A stretch of 64,000 bases of DNA from Prinia subflava (GCF_021018805.1 NW_026960613.1:1984001-2048000), one strand, 5' to 3'. Shown: positions 31,633-43,785, numbered from the stretch's first letter. Numbers and translations are program-made. Notes: a model not told the origin generated them from the sequence alone.

Positions 31633-32038
31633 TGTGGAAATGCATTTTATGGAAATGGTTTGCTCTGGCTCACCCCTGGAAAATATATGGTTTATCCCAA
31701 GCCTGTAACCTCCCTGCAGTATCAAGTTATCTGTAACCTCATTGGCTGGAGAATGTTACCGCGCCCCTTTTGAACCTCTGTGTTAAGAATGCTAACGCAA
31801 GGGGTCTCGCCCTCTTTGCCTCCCTTCCCCTGGAAGCCTCTGGACGCTCCCCTTCCCTCTCCTCCCTTCCCCCTCTCCCCTTCCCTTCCCCCACTCCCGC
31901 AAGACCATGCTCCCTGCCTGGAGTGAGACTGAATAAACCCTCACCTCATCAGCACCCCACCAGCGTCTGAAGTCTCTTTGCCTGCCAGCACGGGAATCCC
32001 ACGACCCCCTAGGACCCCCCAAAATTTAAACAACAACA
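31633..32038 (+). repeat. 3' LTR of ERV-N2
   Basis: 406 bp. It matches the 5' LTR except for a deletion of about 33 bp near 32020 and scattered changes. The flank gaccaa follows directly. Confidence 0.88.
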
Positions 32039-32044
32039 GACCAA

Positions 32045-32197
32045 AATTTATAAAAGTGTGAAAATGTGTGGCCCATCGTCCATCTTGGGTGTAGCCTGGG
32101 CCAGGCTCTTGTACTGCCCAAGGTGTGACCTCTGAAGGGCTTTTTAATAAATACCTACTTTATTCCTTTAACACTATATAGCCTCTGTTCTAGGTAG
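32045..32197 (+). other. Possible intron end upstream of the DNAJB5-like exon
   Basis: It ends in a pyrimidine-rich tract and tctgttctaggtag, a plausible 3' splice site (AG at 32196-32197). ttttaataaatacc (about 32139) looks like part of an LTR remnant continuing from 29435. Confidence 0.4.
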
Positions 32198-32327
32198 CCT
32201 CTGAAGGCATCAGGCTCAGGGAACACCTTCCACTATATCTTCCATGGAGACCCCCATACCACCTTCATATCCTTCCTTGGAGGCTCTAACCCCTTTGATA
32301 TCTTCTTCTCCAGCAGCTGCTCGCAAG

Positions 32328-33686
32328 TTACTGAGGTCGTTGTACGGGTATAGAGTCTCTATAAGGTCTTACAGCATTTTAGGATCTAAGCAAAGTGGTT
32401 TATTATATAAAAGCATGTATCTGAAGGTGCGGGAGTCTTAAGAGCGGTCTTACAATCAGTTATAAATATAAACAAGCAAAGTCTAAATAAAACAATAACC
32501 TAAGCATAGAAATCTTAACAAAGTTCTAGTGAAACAACAAGCAAAGCATAGAATTCTTAACAAGCAAAACTCTAGTAAGACTATAAGCAAGCATAAATCT
32601 GACATTACAGCCTCTAGGTAAATCAGCTTCTCATCTCCTGACCCCAAGCAGGATTTTCCAACCGTGCGGTCACAATAACAGAAAGGGATCACAAGATCAC
32701 AGATCCCAGACAGGGGTCTCGGCCGCGGGGATCACAACAACAGAAAGGGGCCCAGAGATTCTGAACCCACGCAGAGCCCTCATTCGCGGAATCGCGATGG
32801 TGATGGGGAATTCCGAACCGCACAGAGTTCCCGTCCGGGGGGTAGCAGGGACAAGGAGGGGTCCCGGGGTCCCAAACCCACACAGTTCCTGGTTGCAGAG
32901 ACAGGAAGGAGGTTGTGGGGTCCCGAACCCTCGCAGACTCCCCAGCAGCTCCGAACAGAGTTCTGGGGCAAACGTCGGAGGGGGAAAGGGAAGGGACAGG
33001 ATCGCAGGGGCAAGGAGGGGTCCCGGGGTCCCGAACCCTCGCAGGGGGAAGGGACGGAACCCCAGGGCCCAGATCCCAGGTAACAATAGATGGTACCTTT
33101 AGAATCCCATTCAGCTCCCTGGCAGGGCTCCTTCCTCAGGCTGCAGAAAGTGGAGGTTGGATCCATAGATCAGATTGATCAATCAATCGACCGACCGACT
33201 GACTGACCGACACCTCCACTTCCAACCCAGAGGCCCTTCCGTGCTAAATTACAAAATGCACACTCATACACTTTATCTACACACTAACCAATCCAGGCAC
33301 AACTCTAAAGCTCGAAAAACCCACGCACATAGCATATCCATTAACGCAAAATTCTATCTCACTAGCACAAAGTTCTATCTTGTTATGTAGAAAACTTCTA
33401 TCTTAGCATATATGAAAAACTCTGTCTTCCCTACACAGAGTTCATACAAAATTACAAGCAGCACTTTACCCTATTTTTGTTATGTCTATACTCTATCACT
33501 AGGCCTAAAGCTCTGTCCTTCTACACTAACAACTAGGACTTAGGGCATGTAAAACTTAAAGCTGAGGGTTAGATTTCTACTTTATGCATCTGAAGCTTTA
33601 TATATTCTAATTTTTCTAAAGGTTTTAATTCTATCTCTGTATTTCTCACTCTCTGCGGAGGATCCATGGAAACATGGACTCCAACA
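32328..33686 (-). repeat. LTR element in the DNAJB5-like exon (first)
   Basis: About 1.36 kb, flanked by gcaag (32323-32327 and 33687-33691). On the minus strand it starts tgttggagtcc and has atataataaacc (AATAAA about 32400) near its end, as a long LTR would. The other end (ttactgagg) lacks a perfect CA. It contains cgaccgaccgactgactgac simple repeat at 33188-33209 and GC-rich near-repeats of ggggtcccggggtcc at 32858 and 33016. Confidence 0.7.
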
Positions 33687-34080
33687 GCAAGTGTTCAATG
33701 GCTTTGGCCAGGACGACATGGATATGGATGACGACAACAACCCTTTCAGTGCTTTCATCCAGTTTGGCTACAGTGGCATTAATGTGGTTCACCAGCAGCA
33801 CCAGGAGTCCCTGCACATGAGGAGAAAGGTCCAAGACCCACCTGTCATCCACGAGCTCAAGGTGTCCCTGGAAGAGATCTACCACGGATCCACCAAGAGG
33901 ATGAAGATTACTCGCAGAAAGCTCAATGCTGATGGCTGGACCATGTGGACTGAGGACAAGATTCTAAACATTGTCATCAAACAAGGTTAGAAGGAGGGAA
34001 CCAAAATCACATTCCCCAAAGAAAGGAATGTCACTCCAGACAACATCCCTACCCACATTGTCTTCTTCCTCAAGGACAAG

Positions 34081-34865
34081 TGTCTTGGTTTGAAAGACAG
34101 ATATCTGCTAGGAAGGGGCAGGACTTCTCTAGAGATGGAGAATTTAAATCTCTTCTCTCTAAATTATTCTAATTAAAAAAAATAAAGGAGCTTTCAGACA
34201 GAGGTATGGGGGTAGGAATAACAGTTCTTTACTAGTATATATGACAAAACGACAAACAAACAACAACTATAGTATCAATAATAAATAGAACTAATAACTT
34301 TGAGGGCCTTTTTTTACAAAAGCCCAGAGCAGTTTGATCTCGGTGCCCCTGTAGGGCTCCGAGAGGCCGAACTGGAAGGAAGGAAAGTCCCGGACCGGTG
34401 GATGAGATGAGGAGCTCTGCCCTGGCAGCTGGAGCAGCAGGGGTGTCCCGGCAGGGCTGGACAGTGCAGGGCTACAGAGTAGCAGGAGAGCCTCAAAGCT
34501 CCGAAGAAGCAGCGGCAGTGGGGAGAGGCTGGAGAAAACGAGCTCAGGATTCTTGGGTACACAGCAGATGACGATAGATTTTTTAGGACGAGACAGAGGC
34601 AGAGGGCAGCCTGACTGTCTTCTTCGGCGCTGAGAGCAAGAGTGCTTCTTCTTCTCTCAGATCTGTCTTTTTGCCTTTCTTAAAGCTCATCATTTCTCTC
34701 TTCTGAGGGATACTCTCAGGGACTTATAAACAATAGGTGTAGCCTCGTGCTGCTATATCTTTCAAGTACTCTTTTTGTTTTGACTAAGTAGTTATCAAGG
34801 CTTCTTGGAAACTTATGGGAAAAAATTCTGTGAGAAGAAAAAAAAACTAAATCTAACTCCTAACA
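34081..34865. repeat. Solo LTR in the DNAJB5-like exon (second)
   Basis: 785 bp, tgtcttggtttgaaagacag...ctcctaaca, flanked by acaag (34076-34080 and 34866-34870). The 5-bp duplication and the TGTCTTGGTTTG start suggest a class III (ERVL-type) LTR of songbirds. I could not decide its orientation. Confidence 0.82.
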
Positions 34866-34935
34866 ACAAGCTTCATGGCACTTCAAGAGGGATGGGACAA
34901 ACATGGTCTGCACCACAAACAACAGTCTTAAAGAG

Positions 34936-37465
34936 GTGGGTATGAGTGGGAATACTCATGGGGTGGGAAGTGTCACAGGGTTATGGCATGTGGAACCAAG
35001 AAGGAATTCAGTCCTTTTCCTGTACTGATGAGGAAGGACCAGGTAGGTCATGAGAGACATGAGCAAAGACTTTTGCAGAGAGGAGCTGTAGAGAGCAGCT
35101 CATAGTTTGTTTTGGAGATGCTCAACCTCTGTTCCAAGTGTAGGATATGGGTACTGCAGTCCTTGATGAACGTCTTGTTTCCTTAGTCAATATAAGTGGT
35201 ATTTACCCATTTTCTCCCATCCCCATATGTCTTGTCCCTCTATTTTAGTGTATTCACATGTGGAAGAGAGCCCAGATCCTGTGTAGGAACAAGGGAAAAA
35301 ACAAGTTTGCTGGCATGAGTGTCTGGTCCCTGTTTTTTCTCAGAGACAAACCTCCTGTGGCTTAGTTACTGTATGAGATAGAACGGGTTGCATCTCCCCA
35401 CAGAGAGCAGTGTTATGGGGAGAAAGGTGGTACCTTGCCCTCGCTGAGCAATGCTTTAGTCTTTTCTTCGGTTCTGGCTTTTCTAGATAAAAACACAAAT
35501 AAAATATCCAGGCAGTAATCAAAACCCAACACATTGAGGTTGCCAGTCCTGGAGGTCATGGTGGGGCTGGATGCATCAGAGCCAGCAATCTGTGCAAAGG
35601 TGGCAAAGGAAGGGGAGATTACTCACGTACAAGATGTGCCATTCACTGCCACTACTGTATAACTACCTTTTAATAAATCCCAGCTGGCAGCTGCATTTAA
35701 CATCAATGTTTTTGGCAGCTGCCATTTGCTGTTCCTTTCAGACTGTAGATGACATCAGTCATCTTAATGAGCTGATTTTTTTTTTCTGAAGATGGATTTA
35801 TATTCTTGTGAGAAACAAGGCTCACTGTTTATTTATTTTTTTTAAAGTTTAATAAGGTATAAAAGGGACAGTATCTAGTGCTAGGGTGCCTGGCAAAATG
35901 CCAGAAGCACACCATTAGCTTAAAACAGTTTTCTTATATACTTTTTCATTAGATTGGTTAAATGCATATTCATGAGGGTTATGCATATTCAGACATTCCT
36001 GTGGGTTTACATGTTCTGAGAATTCTTTTGCTTGGTTTTAACCTTTGACTTGTCTGCATGCCATCCTGTAGATTAAATCAATATATTTTATTTCTTTTCA
36101 AGTCTCCATTTTGTTGTTTTGACACTTCCTGATAACTGGACAGACAGTAGTAAATTTTTCTCTCGGTGTCTTGGTTCTTGTCACAGTTATCATTCAGATA
36201 TGTAAGTCCACAAATACATTGAGTCAACATAGCTATTTCACACCATTATCTTAGTTACACAAATAAAAGCATTTAACGCTACATAGTCTCTATTTTAATA
36301 TTAAGTGAAGGCCTAAGCTATAACATATTTATCACACTATTTATATAAGATATACAGTGCATACAAAAGCTGACAGATTATACTATATCAAAAAGCAGAT
36401 AAAAGGTATTACAAATTGTACTATATCAGAATCTTTGTGATCAATAATAACTTGCAAAAGCCAATACATAAATGTGAAAGCCAATAACTATATTGTCATT
36501 TATAACATTCTCAAATGCATTTGATAGAAATAAGCTCAATGGGCCAGACAGGGTAGGGAAACATGAACTCATTAGTGTGCCAATGAGTTGGGAGAGCTTT
36601 GTGATAGCTCTGCATCTCAGCTGGGGCTGTGACCGGGTATACTGGAGGCAATCCTCCTCCCCTATCCCACAGACCCCCCACCTCAGAGCAGCCTGGGGAG
36701 GCAATGCTCTGCTGGCTGCCACATCCCCCTAGCCAGGGGAAGCATGGAGTGGTCGCTGCCTGGTGGCTGCCACTGCCTGACTGCTGCAGAAGCCAGAGGT
36801 GTAAAAGGTTTTCCCCAGAGACTTGGAGACTGCAGGGAAGTAAGTGTCTGTTCTTAAAATTACAAGTGTGCATAACAGTGGGAGGTCAAGAGAGGGAAGA
36901 GTGACACTGCTTTGCCAACAGCTGCCTCTAGTGGGAGGCAGGTGTTCAGGAAGCACTGCTAGTAGGAGCTTGCATCTGCCTGGCTGCCTGCCTAGCTCCT
37001 GCCCCTGACAGCCACTCTGCATCATTTACCTGGCATAACATTCCTCAAAGCGGCTATGCATCAGCACTTGGCTGAGATGCAATCAGTGGTGACAATTCTC
37101 TCCTCTCCCTCCCCCCCAGCTTTGCTGTGAATGGCTGATGACAGTGCAGAGTTCAGCTATCAAACCTGTGGTGATTTAATAATACTAAGCCTCTTTCTAG
37201 GATGCAGGGCAGATCTTGTGGTTTACTGGTGTTACTTCAGCAATCAGTTTCCCAAATGCCAATGAAGTTTGGCAAGAAGAACAAAAGCAGGAACATACGG
37301 TGGAGGAACAATCACCTCTGGTTCTTGCACCTTGGCTTTAGAAAGGAAATGTTAAGATCATGTCTGCCTTGACTGTTACTGCCTGCTTCTGCTTGCATCC
37401 CTTTGCTTGCCTCATCAACATGCTTCCATGGGGAGTTCCTGCTCACCTTCCCGTTTTATGGCTGA
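34936..37465. other. Intron/intergenic DNA with a probable LTR near 35.8-36.4 kb
   Basis: The remaining DNAJB5 exon is not found. Around 35830-36400, cctggcaaaatgccagaagc, ttaataaggtataaaaggg and minus-strand AATAAATAAA resemble a minus-strand LTR without clear ends. The rest shows nothing I can name; the open frames at 36441-37025 are without support. Confidence 0.35.
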
Positions 37466-40190
37466 AAATCATAGAATCATAAAACAGGCTGAGTTGGAAA
37501 GGACTTATCAGGATCATTGAGTCCAACTCCTGGCCCTACGCAGAGCACCCCAAGAATCATACCATATGCCTAAGAGCATTGTTCAAACACTTCTTGAACT
37601 CCGGCAGGCTTGATGTTGTGACCGCTTCCCTGGGGAGCACATTCCAGTGCCCAACCACCCTCTGGGTGAACAACCTTGTTGTGGTTTGGCACAGGCCCAA
37701 TGCCAGGCATCCACGAGAGTCGCTGGCTCATCCTCCCCTGCCACAGCTGGGCAAAGGAGGGAAAAGGAAAAAAAAGTTAATGAAGGCTTCATGAGTGAAA
37801 TAAGGACCAGGAGAAATATTTCAAGGGCAAAACAGGCTCAACTTTAGTTGAGAAGTGAATTTATTGCTAACAGAATCAGAGGAGGATGATGAGAGATAGA
37901 ATAAGCCCTTAAAACAGTGTTTCCCCCCAGTCCCTCCCTCCTCCCCATTGACAGCGCAGGGAGACAGGGTGTGGGGGTTTTGATCAGTTCATCACTGAGA
38001 TCTGCTGCTGCTGCTCTGGGAGAGGAGTCCTTCCCCTGTGAGATTGTGGGGTCCCTCCCACGGGACACAGTTCTCTGTGAACTCTGGCTTGTGTCCACTC
38101 TCACGAGCAGCAGCCATACTGCACCTGCTGCAATGTGAGCCCCTCCCACAGGCAGACAGTACTCCCAAAAGTGCTGCAATGTGGGTCTCTCTTTCCATGG
38201 AGTGCAGTCCTCCAAGGGCAGGCTGCTTCAGCTTGGAAGCAAGGGCCCTCTCTCTCCCCTGGATCTCCCACTGGATCACAGTCTCCTTCAGGCATCTGCC
38301 CACTCCAGCATGGGCACTTCCCCCAGGGGCTGTGGGTGGATCTCTGCATCCCCTGTGTATCCCCATGGGCTGCAGTGGGACAGTCTGCTTCACCATGGTC
38401 ATCACCACAGCCTGCAGAGGAATCTCGGCTCTGGTGCCTGGAGCACCTCCTCCTTCTCCTTCTCCTTCTCCACTGACCTTGGTGTCTCCATGTTGTTTCC
38501 CTCACATGTTCTCACCTCCTCCTCTTCTCTGACTAGAAGCAAAATGTGTGACTTTGTTTTGTTTTTCTTCTTAAATATGTCATCAAAGAAGCATTGCCAG
38601 CCTCTCTCATTGGCCCAGTTTAGGCCAGCAGCATGTCCATCCTCAGAGCCATCAAGGAATGGCTTTACTGGGCATGTGTTGCCATGAGGTTTTTTCCTGT
38701 GTGTCGAGTGTTCGTGTTGAAGGAGAGACATGCAGTTTCTCCCGGTGGTTAATGTAAACACTGGCCATGTTTTGCTAACTCTTTCATTGTTTACATATTT
38801 CTAGTTGGGAGGAGAAAGGTGACTGACAGTTAGCTTGACCAGTGTGGATTGGGAGGTGGGAATTCCATCCTCCAATCCATGGACATTATAGAAAATGTAT
38901 ATAGGTGCCTTTGTAAATAAACTTCGGGCTTCCTGCTTCCGGCCCTGGATCTGCCCGCAACTCAGAAATGTCTCTGGAGTCCCTCTCTTACTGTCAGGCC
39001 CCGCGGTGATATGAATGGTGGAAGCTTCCAGCAGCTTCTCACAGGAGCCATCTTTGTGGGCCCTCTGCTACCTAAACCCAGCCCATGCCAAACCAATACA
39101 AACCTTTTCCTGACAGCCAACCTAAACCCTCCCTGACAACTTCATGCTGTTTCCTCGAGTTCTGTCACTGGTCACAAGAATGAAGAGATTGGCACATACC
39201 CCTCTGCTTCCCCTCCATGAGGATGTTGAAGACCATAAGGTCTCTCCTCAGTCTCTTCCAGGTTGAACAAACCAAGTGACCTCAGCCACTCCTCATATGG
39301 CTCTCCCTCCATACCCTTCACCATCCTCCTGGCCCTCCTTTGAATGCTCTCTAATAATTTAATGTCTTTTTCATATTGTAATGCCCAAAACTGCATACAA
39401 TATTCAAGGTGAGGCCACTCAGTGTAGAGTGGGATAATCACCTCCCTCGGGCTGGCAGTGCTATTGCTGATGGCCCCTAGGATACAGTTGGCCCTCCTGG
39501 CTGCCAGGGCACTGCTGACTCTTATTCAACTTGCCATCAACCAGGACCCCCAGGTCCCTTTCTGCAGCACTGGTCTCCAGCCTTTCGTTCCCCAGTCTAT
39601 ACATACAACCAAGATTGCCCTGTCCCAGGTGCAGAATCCAGAATTTGCCCTTTTTAAACTTCATACAGTTGGTGATTGCCCATCTGTCTCATTCATTCAG
39701 GTCTCTCTTCAGGGCCTTTCTGCCGCCAGGGAGTTGACAGCTCCTCCCAATTCAGTGCTGTCAGCAAATTTACTTAGTATTCCTTAAGAGTTCTGCATCT
39801 TGGTTGTTAATGAAGATGTTGAAGATCACTGGGCTGAGGATGGAGCCCTGCAGAGCCCCACTAGTGACCAGTCATCTGTCTGATGTTACCTCATTTGCTA
39901 TAACCCTTTGTGCCTGACCCATGAGCCAGTTGCTCACCCATCAAATAACATGGTTATCCAGCTGTGTGCTGGACATTTTGTTCAGAATGAACCTGTGAGA
40001 GACAGTATCAATAACCTTGCTGAAGTCCAAAAAGATTACATCTACTGGCTTTCCTAGATAACTAGGTGGGTCACCCTGTTGTAGAAGGAAATCAGGTTCG
40101 ACAAGAAGGCCTTTCCCCTCAGGAATATGTTCTGGGTGTGACCAATGACTGTGTTGTCCTCCAGGTGTTTTTCAAAATGTCCTTTCTCTG
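37466..40190 (-). mobile_element. CR1 LINE, 3' part, interrupted by an LTR
   Basis: The right part (39101-40190) holds the C-terminal coding region of the CR1 reverse-transcriptase ORF on the minus strand. Motifs such as AAERDLGVLVD and PHLEYCMQFWA appear in frames broken by stops (39172-39664). The 3' UTR continues at 37466-37676 and ends in the CR1-type tail atagaatcata. The two parts become continuous when 37677-39100 and one copy of aacct are removed. It is a 5'-truncated, dead copy of the main avian LINE. Confidence 0.85.
37677..39100 (-). repeat. ERVL-type solo LTR inside CR1
   Basis: 1424 bp, flanked by aacct (37672-37676 and 39101-39105). The ends are inverted repeats: tgttgtggtttggcacaggcc on the left and, reversed, tgtattggtttggcatgggc on the right. 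Minus-strand gcaataaattcactt (about 37855) is followed by a segment containing gttgagcctgttttgcc. A 5-bp duplication fits class III. The core (about 38090-38430) recurs at 48138-48260 (inverted) and 49260-49500. Confidence 0.82.
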
Positions 40191-40488
40191 ACACACATGA
40201 ACCTATACAGCCTTCTATGGTGCATAATGGTGGGCACCAAAACATAGGAGGGTTCCAGCATCCTTGGGTAAGCACAGGGCAGAAATGCATTGACATGGGG
40301 AGACTGTCCTTCACTTCCCAGCCAACCTGCTAGAGATCCAGCCAAGCATTCACTGCTTTTATGAAGATGGCAATGGGCATCGTCCTGCAGCCATAAAAGC
40401 TCTTCCCATGAGGAGGCCCTGTGAAGAGGAGCTGTGCAAGCAGATGATTTATTAAAATATGAATATCAATCTAATATCAATATCCAAC
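40191..40488. other. No gene seen
   Basis: Moderately AT-rich flank between the CR1 and a probable LTR. No frame, splice site or repeat recognised. Confidence 0.35.
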
Positions 40489-41002
40489 TGTGATGGACAA
40501 AAAACTCTCTAACAGTTCAAGTTAGAAACTGTATGTTTATTGCGACGCCGGGCAGCGCGTGGGATAGCTCCCTAATGCGCACTGCAAAGATCACAGGTAA
40601 TTACAAAGCCTTTTATTTACAAAAATGTTGAATACACAAAATACAAAGGCGTATTCATACCCCTGTCACTTCCTCTTCTCTACTTCGTATACTAATTGAC
40701 AACAAGGCTATTAAGCATGCGTAGTTTGTTCCCTGAAATGGGTCGGTGGTCCTTTTGTGAGGAGTGGTCACCAAAAGGAGGAAGTAAAACGAGTCTTCCT
40801 CATTCTAAACTTTCAACCTTTTCAATGCAGATGTGACTGATGAATCCTTGGTAACTCCTTGTTTCCTGTTTTCCAGGACTATTACAATGGATTTCTGGAA
40901 ACAGGAGGTTTGCAATTGTCTTGTGTTCCTGGGGTCTCTTGCTTAGTTTCTCTGTTTTTCATAATACACACATAAAGTTGACAAGCAATGAGTTACTAGA
41001 TC
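40489..41002 (-). repeat. Probable LTR, ends not confirmed
   Basis: The minus strand has aaataaaaggctttg (TATA-like or signal) and cgtcgcaataaacatacag about 75 bases later, then an end reading gtccatcaca (40489 tgtgatggac on plus). That is the layout of a retroviral R-U5. No matching duplication was found, and the right end is hidden by ERV-C. Confidence 0.5.
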
Positions 41003-41442
41003 TGATGCCTTGGAATGCTGACCTGAAACAGAGCCTGGACAGAGCTAGAAAATAAAGTAGGTATTTATTGAAAGGCCTCCAGGATCCACCTTGGGCAGGA
41101 CAGGAACCTGACCAAGGCTGCACCCTGGGTGGACCAAGAATGGCCACAAAAATGGCTGACCAGTCACAAGATACTACATTTTTATAAGTTTTGGTCCATT
41201 TTCATATTGGGGTTTAATTGTCCAATTACAGCTTCAGGTTGTGAGGTTCCATCCTTCTTGTTCCTCCTCTCAGTCCACCGTTGATTATGTTGTTGGGCTG
41301 AAAGTCGTCCTTGGTCCCCAGTAGGAAAAGGATTTGTTTTGTCTACTTTGTGAAGAGAGCTTACTGGCACTTCATATGAGGCTCAGAACTACATCTCTAG
41401 GTAGCACAGAATCTGAAAATATGAAAGCTAGAACCTAAGGCA
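41003..41442 (-). repeat. 3' LTR of ERV-C
   Basis: 440 bp, tgatgccttgg...cctaaggca. Minus-strand caataaatacctac near 41066 is the likely polyadenylation signal. Confidence 0.85.
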
Positions 41443-41771
41443 TCATTTCTCCCCTTTAGAGGCCTGACAAGACCTTTTCCTTGTCGAGTCTATTCCAACT
41501 ATTTACTAATAATAGGTGTTCAATAACAGATAGGTGTCTAACAGTAATAAACAGCTAACAATAAGAGACTTCTGACTATAGATAGACATCTAATAGTAGT
41601 AAGCATCTACAAAGAGTAAATACCTAATAATAGATAAATATCCAGCAATAATGAAATAACGAACAACAATACTAAACATTTACCAGCCGTCATGTCTTGT
41701 ACAGTTAAGTATCATGTAAAGGAGAATAATGATTATTGTACACAGTTCTACAAGTACAGAGGAGAAACCAT

Positions 41772-43410
41772 TTAGAGCATGTTTTCGTCTGCATTAGTCT
41801 CTGTATTTGCAGTTGTTTCAGGAGCAGAAGCTCTCTTAACTCTGGAATAATGAATACAGGGTCCTTTGCCAGCAATTTTGACTGTGTTGGAAGTGGTCAG
41901 TAGAACTTGGAATGGTCCTCTCCACCTGGCTTTTAGTGGATCATTGTCCCACCACTTAACATAGACCCAGTCTCCAGGTTGGAAGGGATGTGCAGACGTA
42001 TCCAGTCCTATGGGTCTGGACAGCACAATCTAAGTCTGGAGTTTCTGCAAAGTAGAACCTAAAGCCATTAGATATCTCTGTAAATCAAGTTTCCTCTTCA
42101 TGTGAATTTCACCTGGGATATGTGGGATCTGATAGGGTCTATCATACAATATTTCATAGGGACTGAGGTTATCCTTCTTCCTTGGTTGTATGCGTATTCT
42201 CAGTAGAGCTATGGGCAAGGCCTGAACCCATGTCATAGAGGTTTCTTAACAAATTTTACTAATTTGCATCTTGACTACCCCGTTCATACGTTCGACTCTA
42301 CCACTTGCTTGGGGCCTGTAGGGCGTATGCAGATCTTAAGTAATTCCCAAAACTCGGCTAACTTCTTTAACTACTGTTGCAACAAAGTGTGGTCTCCTAT
42401 CTGATGATATCCCCAAGGGAACCCCGAACCTCAGAATTATATGGTTGAGCAAGGCTTTCACCACTTCCTTGGCTGTAATAGTGCAACAGGGGTAAGCTTC
42501 TGGCCACTCACTGAAGGTGTCAACTAACACCAGTATGTACCGGTATCCTTATTTGCGCAATAACTCCGCAAAAATCTGCTTGCCAGTAATCTCCAGGAAG
42601 ATCCCCAGCTTTTGTTACTCCTAATACAGCTCTTTTCCTTGTGTCAGGGTTGTTTTTGCAGCAGGTTTCACATTTGCTCACCACTGATTCTATAATGTCA
42701 GTAATTCTCTTTCCTATTACTACCTTTTCCAGATGTTTCAGATTTTCAACCCCAAAATTTGTGTTTTTGTGCTCTCTCTGAGCCAGCTCCCGCAGGATCA
42801 GGGGTGGGACTACAACCTGATTTGCTGGTGTAACAGCCCACCCACTTCCCGTGATCTCGGCTTTAAAAAACTTCATTAGTTTGTGGTCTGCTTGGTCATA
42901 TTCTGGGGTGAACCTGGATAAATCAATCTCTTTTTGTGGAACTGCCGTGAGAATACCTTTTTCTGCAATCTTCCTTGCTGCTTTATCAGCAAGGCAGTTT
43001 CCCAATTTTGGAGTGGTTTTCCCTTTTTGGTGACCTCTACCATGCATGATAGCTACATCTGCAGGTTTTTTAATACTCTCTAGAAGGGCAAGTATTTGTG
43101 CAGCATGTTTGATTTGATTACATTGAGCATTCAGAAGTCCTCTCTCCTTCCAGATGGCTCCGTGGGCATGGACAACACTAAATGCATATTTAGAGTCAGT
43201 CCATATATTTACCTTCTTCCCTTCACTCAGGTCTAGGGCTCTCATCAGTGCAATCAGTTCGGCTTTCTGTGATGACACATCTGCGGGCAAGGCCTTTGCC
43301 TCGATCACCTTATCCTTCATAGTTACTGCATAACCTGTCATCCTTTTGCCATTTTTCATAAAGCTGTCCCCATCTGTAAAAAGCTCCCATTCTGGATTTT
43401 CCAGGGGCAT
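41772..43410 (-). pseudogene. pol: ERV-C pol remnant: RNase H and integrase
   Basis: The frame 42520-43410 encodes a gammaretrovirus-like RNase H: FTDGDS, an AEL Glu, WTDSKY and NCLADKAA hold the four acidic residues. It is followed by the integrase zinc module (His, His, CETCC). The core continues in other frames: the segment with DTFSEWPEAY (42336-42530), then SSDRRPHF with the second Asp. After a stop comes SGRVERMN with the Glu (about 42300). C-terminal pieces (42030-42236, 41772-42026) include HPFQPGDWVYVKWW, typical of gammaretroviral integrase. Several stops and shifts make it non-functional. Confidence 0.88.
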
Positions 43411-43785
43411 GTCTTTCAGGTCAGATCAGCTGGAATAGCCCTCTTCAATTGTCTGTAAACAGTAAAAAAAAAGCCAACAGCACTGCAATCTAACCCCATC
43501 TTTCACAGAGCGTTCTCTCACTACCAGCAGGGAGACGGAGAGCCTCCCGTCTGACCCTCAGGCCCTTTCACTAACACCTAACTCAGGTGCTAAACAGAAT
43601 ACCTTTTTATTCAATTACTCATGTGCCTCTGTCAGGTCCACAGGACTTTGGATTCTTGGGCTCTGATACCTCCTGGGCCACAGCTGGGGCTGCCCTCCTC
43701 TCAGAGTGCCGTCAGGAGCTGGGTGTTCCTCTGGTCCAAGGAGGTTTTCCAGATGCCTCACGGTCCCAGTGGAGTCGCCAGAAAC
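43411..43785 (-). other. ERV-C leader remnant next to the 5' LTR
   Basis: Primer site at 43764-43781 and a short leader with no gag. The jump from leader to RNase H marks the internal deletion. Confidence 0.55.

Larger units (their letters stand above)
29436..32038 (+). mobile_element. ERV-N2: 2.6-kb non-autonomous LTR element
   Basis: The LTRs are 29436-29876 (441 bp) and 31633-32038 (406 bp), with the 6-bp duplication gaccaa (29430-29435 and 32039-32044). The 3' LTR lacks about 33 bp present in the 5' LTR near its end. A polypurine tract, aaagaaaaaaaaaaggg, precedes the 3' LTR. The sequence after the 5' LTR (gatgatgcaccgcggcc) does not begin TGG and matches no primer site I know. The 1.75-kb interior is GC-rich to about 30.5 kb, then AT-rich, with no retroviral protein. 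The GC-rich open frames there are compositional. It was mobilised in trans. Confidence 0.88.
32198..34935 (+). pseudogene. DNAJB5: DNAJB5-like exon, broken by two LTRs
   Basis: DNAJB5 is an Hsp40 co-chaperone that stimulates Hsp70. Three exon pieces (32198-32327, 33687-34080, 34871-34935) join into the middle of a type II DnaJ protein. They carry the Gly/Phe-linker end (FHGDPH, GSNPFDIFF) and the substrate-binding start (QDPPVIHEL, EEIYHGSTKRMKI, LNADG). The match is closest to DNAJB5 among the DNAJB genes I know. A splice acceptor precedes it and GAG|GTGGGTATG, a splice donor at the conserved boundary, follows, so it is not a processed copy. Defects are two LTR insertions, a TAG at 33988-33990 where Trp is expected, and a 1-base deletion near 34881. 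The J domain and last exon are not visible. Probably a decayed W gametolog. Confidence 0.82.

Noticed and set aside
33691..33990. DNAJB5-like frame as a functional small gene
   Set aside because: It is part of one exon with a GTG start artefact, a nonsense codon and LTR insertions at both sides.
32198..34935. Processed (retroposed) DNAJB5 copy
   Set aside because: Splice acceptor and donor flank the exon, there is no poly-A tail, and the neighbouring gene VCP is syntenic.
37992..38532. Frames of 130-164 codons in the CR1-nested LTR
   Set aside because: They lie inside an LTR whose core recurs at 48.1 and 49.3 kb with different breaks; not conserved as protein.
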